A stretch of 64,000 nucleotides of DNA from Actinomucor elegans. Lineage: Eukaryota > Mucoromycota > Mucoromycetes > Mucorales > Mucoraceae. Where the stretch lies: the NCBI GenBank assembly GCA_026027325.1, contig JAMSLZ010000004.1, forward strand, positions 1,550,001 through 1,614,000. Direction: 5' to 3'. A program made the position numbers and the translations under genes. The notes beneath the pieces are model-generated. The model had not been told where the DNA came from and ran no database searches. It saw only the letters and a program-made list of their open reading frames with translations. Positions 59,891 to 64,000 of the stretch are shown here, one piece after another; the stretch's first letter is position 1, and each line of letters begins with the position of its first letter.

Positions 59891-61104
59891 GAAACACATC
59901 TTTTGCCTGTATCTAAAAAAAAAAAAAAAAACATTTGATCCTATTACCGTAATAATTAATACTTTAATAATTAATAACTCATCATTAGCATTTAATAAAT
60001 TTGTTTTCTGTACCTATTCGCTTCATGATCCCTTTATATTTGTATGGCGTAAAGCTGATTAATGCAGTCGGTACTCGATCCCTTGGATCGTCCTTTAGCT
60101 CGACATAAAGTATATGTCCAATAGATTCAATGTACCTCAGTAAATATGATAGAGACATTGTAGACATTACTACTGTTCGTTCGTTCAGCATATAATGTAT
60201 TAAACAGATGCGTCATTTCACCAGGACCTGCGAGAGATCTATTGAAAAAATTATATAATTATTGTTTGCCAATAGTAATAGACTGACTAGTTATGTTTCA
60301 ATTAAATGATGGTTCCAACATATTCGACAGTTTATTATGAAAAATGTACTATTTTCGTATGGCTTAAACTGGGATCAATCGCAAGATCTGTTATAATTGT
60401 ATCTAGCGCATACGAAATATAATACTTACTCCTAATGGCTAAAATCAAAGATAATAATTTACTCACCAGAAAGAAAGTTTGAATGATTTCTATACTATAT
60501 GATACACAATTGCATTATGTAGCTATTAAAATGCTCTGCATCAGTAATCCAAATTCATGTCATTTATAATTTTTTTAAGGTTCTGAAGTAGAATATTTGT
60601 TCAACAATTGGCAATCAATGAGCATCGAGAGAGTTGCATAGCAAATAGTAATGGTGGGTTAGTATATCTATTAATAGATTTTTTTAACAGTATTAAAGAC
60701 ATTTGGTAGGAAGGTTTTTTGTTTAATTCAACTATAATTCTTGCATTTCTAAACATGAATTTTATGATTTCTGTATTTATTCTCGTAAAAAAAAACGTTT
60801 GTTAATTATCTAAATCAGTGTAAACTATTATAGATCAGTATGAATTCGTTATTATATGTTCGATATTTTGACGACTGAGCAGTTATTATGGGTCATTTTG
60901 ATATTTTTACGTAGTAGTCATCAACTACAAAGTCTATCTCTGCAGTACCAAGACTTTTTTCATTTGGGGTATTTGGGGTATTACAATTTTAGGTCCTAGC
61001 GCAGCATAATAATTTTAATAGTACGCCCGAATGACAGTCCTCCATCAATAATCTCTGAGCAAACAGTACGAACTTTGTTTCTCTAATCTAGATCATCTAC
61101 AAAC
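59891..61104. other. Intergenic region with one repeat copy
   Basis: Tandem spacer between the orphan membrane protein and EMC4. An A17 run near 59914-59930 lies in the probable 3' UTR. One dispersed repeat copy is at 60197-60229. A direct duplication of GGTATTTGGG occurs at about 60966-60983. No coding frame is seen. Confidence 0.55.
60197..60229 (+). repeat. Dispersed repeat, copy 14
   Basis: Contains TATTAAACAGATGCGTCATT, then TCACCAGGACCTG. It keeps the AGATGCG core and has lost the left part. Confidence 0.5.
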
Positions 61105-61899
61105 ATGTCTGCTTGGTCTGTTGATTACGCGTCTCTTAATGCTACAAATAGGTTCGACATTGTCTTTACCAATAAAAATAATACTCAATAAATTAACAAT
61201 AACAATGATTTCTTTTGAAATAGTTCGAAAGTATCTAATCCAGTAGGCTTTGAACCTTCTGCATTACAAAAACACACAAAGAACGAGGTTTGACATAAAC
61301 AACGAATTATTTGATACATAAAAAAAAGGGACTTAGTGAATATCACTTATAGAAAACAAATCGTAACTCGAGTCAAATTGAAAAGGATGATCATCATCAA
61401 GTCGCGATTAAAGTCAAGGTAAGAAAAATATTCCTAGAAACAAGGTTAAGAATGAGTATACTTACACTGCTTGCTAAACTAGCGAGCTTGGGATGTAGCC
61501 ATGGGTCCAGCTAAAAGCATACCTATGAACGCGATCATGATCTATATGTCTGGTACTAGTCTTCAGATATTTACAGTTATGGTTACTGCCATGTTATTCT
61601 TTAACCCAGTGAAAGCTATGATGACTGTTCAACAAAGTAAGCACAATCATTTATTTTCTTTTTAAATATATATATATTGATATTGGATTACAGCCTTTAG
61701 TCGATTTGAAACTACAGGCCCAGCTAGATCTCAACCTGGAGCAGACTTGCTTTTGCCAAAGCTGACGTTTATCGGCCTTCATATCGTTACAATCCTTTTG
61801 GGTGTATACAAGGTGAATGCAATGGGGTTGCTACCCAATACAGCTTCAGATTGGTTAGCTTTCCTTAAACCAAAAGAATTGCTCGAATACACTGCATAA
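61105..61899 (+). CDS. EMC4: ER membrane protein complex subunit 4
   Basis: Subunit of the EMC, which inserts and folds transmembrane segments in the ER. Five exons: 61105-61151, 61224-61287, 61353-61418, 61483-61636 and 61694-61899, 178 residues, the usual size. NPVGFEPSALQKHTKNE and then the diagnostic WDVAMGPAKSIPMNAIMIYM and SGTSLQIFTVMVTAMLFFNP identify EMC4. A second hydrophobic segment is LTFIGLHIVTILLGVYKV. The tail LPKLTF to LLEYTA is conserved in length. The acceptor at 61483 keeps the frame; one four bases later breaks it. The gene converges on the RNA-binding protein gene with 159 bp between stops. Confidence 0.94.
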
Positions 61900-62058
61900 G
61901 GCTGTCTCACTGTCTTGATTGCAATTCTTGAATACTTTATTATTATTGATATCATTAAAGAATTGAATAAAAGAAAGAAAAGATATGTATAAATTAAGCA
62001 AACTTTTTTAAAGTGATATCGTTTGTATATATGTACACTGAAGAAGTATAATAGCAGC

Positions 62059-64000
62059 TTATGCTCCTTCATTGGTTGTAGTAGTAGTAGCAGTGCTTGC
62101 AGTGGGTTCGTTAGACCAAGCAACTTGTAAAGTTCCCTTTGCATAATTAGGTCCTGCTGCCATGGCCTTTTCAGCCTCAAATCTAGCACCGTACTGAACC
62201 ACAACTCCAGAGTCCTTTTGTTCAAACAAAGTGACATTACCGAATTGCTAATAATATAACGAGTCAATACAATATAATATAATACATAATTAAATTAACA
62301 TACCTCAAAATGCTGGCGTAATTCTGGCTCAGTGGAGTCTTGAGGAATATCCTTTACAATAATCTTCGTAGGTCTGTTATCCAAGGTCATTCTCGTCATA
62401 CCACCTCTCATACGAGGCCAGCTACCGCGTCCTCTACCATAATAGCCACCACGTCCACCACGGAATCCAGAACCAGGGACACCAATTGCAGCAGCCTAAA
62501 AGATATGAATTAGATCAATTGAAACGCTATTCTTATATATATATATTACCTCAGCTTCCAAACGAGCAAGCTTCTTTTTAAGATCTTCGGCTGTCTCAAC
62601 AGTTTCTTTCACGCCACCTTCTAGTGCTGAAGTGGGTGCTTCAGCATCTACTGCAGCAGCAGCAGCAGCTGTGGACTTGGATGTATCGATATCACTTTGG
62701 ATGCGCTTTAATGCATTTAAGAGCTCTGATTTTTCAGCTTTCGACATGTTAGCAGTGTCACTAAGTTTCGCTAATAGTCTCTTTTGCTCGTCAATCTGTT
62801 GCTGCAACAAAGTTTCTTTCTTCTTTTGAATCTCCAGTACACGCTTCAGATGTTCTTTATGTTTTCTTAGCTTTTCTTCTTTCTCTTTAGCAAGTTCAGC
62901 AGCGCGAGCTTTCACCAATTCTGGATCAGGTTCGTTGACTTTAGGAGCGGCGGCAAGCTGAGATCCGTCTGTTGCAGCAGCAGGACTAGCAGCATTTGCA
63001 GCAGGTTCTTCTTTGGCCCAGTAAACTTTGACAAATCGATTATCAAAGATAGCATCAGGTGAATTGTAGGCATTTTCAGCTTCAGCACGTGTACTGTATT
63101 GAATAACAGCTTTTTGCATATGAGGTAGCACACTGATATTAGTGATGGTACCAAACTTGGCAAAGAAATCATTGACTGTAGAGATTTGACAAAACTCGGC
63201 AGGAATCTTTTCGACGTTCAAGGTAGTATTTAAAGGATTTTGATTTTGGTTATGGTAAGGACGGTTGTGATAACCTCCGCGTCCACGTCCCATACCACGT
63301 CCACCGCCTCGACCACCACGATGCATACCATTGCTACCGCGCATCATGTTGTTGTTCATACCCATCATATCGTTAGGAAGCATACCAGACCCAGGAAGGA
63401 AGCCAGTCATTTCAGTAGGTGGCATTAAACCAGCTCTTTCGGGATCATAGGCGTCAGGAACACCAGGCATACCAAAGAATGGTTGAGGACCGCGTCCTCC
63501 CATAGGAGCCATAGGGCCATTGCTAGCAAAAGGAGCACCAGCAAAAGCACCAGCGCTTTCATCCACAATGATTCTATCAGTACCATGATCATAAGGGCAT
63601 AGATCACCTCTCATACAGAACCCTCTCTCTACATCATAATCGCAAAGTTAGTTTTATGATGACAAACTTTCCTTTTTTACTTAGGAGCTTCTTACCATTG
63701 TAGTCTCTACATTGAGGTCTAGATTGCCCGCGATTCATATTACTTGCACCGCGTCCACCACCGCGCATACCTCTGCTACTTCCACCGCGACCTCCTCTGT
63801 CATAACCGCCTGCGGGTATACTGTTGACGTTGAGATTTCTTCTATCGTCACTACGTTGGTATTTACTGGTGCTGCTACTGTCTCTAGAATCGTCATCCAA
63901 GCGTCGTTTGTAAGAGCTGCGGTCATGGGCTTCTCGAGATTCAGATCGTTGGCGTCTATGCTTAAAATTGCGATCACCATCGTCTTCCTCGTCCGAGAAA
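62059..64000 (-). CDS. CCCH zinc finger and RRM protein, RBM26/27-like (partial)
   Basis: RNA-binding protein of the RBM26/27 type, linked in other eukaryotes to nuclear RNA surveillance (PAXT-like assemblies). Minus-strand exons visible: from beyond 64000 to 63696, 63628-62550, 62495-62304 and 62247-62059, about 588 residues. The 5' end is outside the window. Order: an Arg/Ser-rich region, RGG stretches (GGRGGSSRGMRGGGRG), a CCCH finger joined across a splice (CRDYNERGFC then MRGDLCPYDH, spacing C-x8-C-x5-C-x3-H), a Gly/Met-rich stretch, a first RRM (TTLNVEKIPAEF; AVIQYSTRAEAENAY), a coiled coil of about 100 residues (LAKEKEEKLRKHKEHLKRVL), an RGG patch and a second RRM (TKIIVKDIP; QVAWSNEPTAS). 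The N-terminal PWI-like domain of the family would be off the edge. Confidence 0.88.

Overview
The window is nuclear DNA from a filamentous fungus, most likely an early-diverging one (Mucoromycota, probably Mucorales). The evidence is AT-rich DNA with the standard code, many short GT-AG introns (about 45-100 bp, usually gtaag/gtaaa donors), pyrimidine-rich leaders before start codons, a chitin synthase fused to a myosin-like motor, a plasma-membrane type casein kinase I and a full-length neurofibromin-type RasGAP. The genus cannot be fixed from the sequence alone.

Layout, left to right: alpha-tubulin (209-1741, +); a 3 kb gap; the E2 subunit of branched-chain 2-oxoacid dehydrogenase (4695-6242, -); the proteasomal ubiquitin receptor Rpn13/ADRM1 (7772-9270, +), converging on a secreted multicopper oxidase (9364-11709, -); a 2.8 kb gap; casein kinase I (14515-16067, +), converging on mitochondrial ribosomal protein uS13m (16234-16715, -); a 3.9 kb gap; a secreted YcaC-type isochorismatase-fold hydrolase (20627-21378, +); a 2.1 kb gap; Bud23 rRNA methyltransferase (23479-24502, +), followed after 128 bp by the myosin-motor chitin synthase (24631-30508, +); a 3.9 kb gap with decayed coding sequence; an M13 metallopeptidase (34372-36976, -), divergent from the 19-exon neurofibromin gene (37315-46426, +); Mediator subunit MED19 (47608-48458, +); a small orphan gene (49221-49448, -); a 5.6 kb gap with a second decayed coding region; Hrq1 helicase (55010-58737, +); an orphan four-TM protein (59291-59890, +); EMC4 (61105-61899, +), converging on an RBM26/27-type CCCH/RRM protein that runs off the right edge (62059-64000, -).

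Exon structures were worked out by hand from reading frame, splice sites and family conservation. Every multi-exon model closes in frame, but none is backed by transcript data. The genes are unrelated housekeeping, cell-wall and signalling genes; there is no operon or biosynthetic cluster. The chitin synthase, casein kinase I, M13 peptidase and multicopper oxidase act at or near the cell surface, while Bud23, uS13m, MED19, Rpn13, Hrq1, EMC4 and the RNA-binding protein are core machinery.

No tRNA, rRNA, CRISPR array or intact transposon was recognised. The most striking unannotated structure is a dispersed repeat of about 55 bp with the core AGATGCGACATTTGACC. It is seen only between genes, in at least fourteen diverged copies on both strands, and usually as two direct copies roughly 90-200 bp apart. 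Two intergenic regions also hold broken but protein-like reading frames of unknown family.
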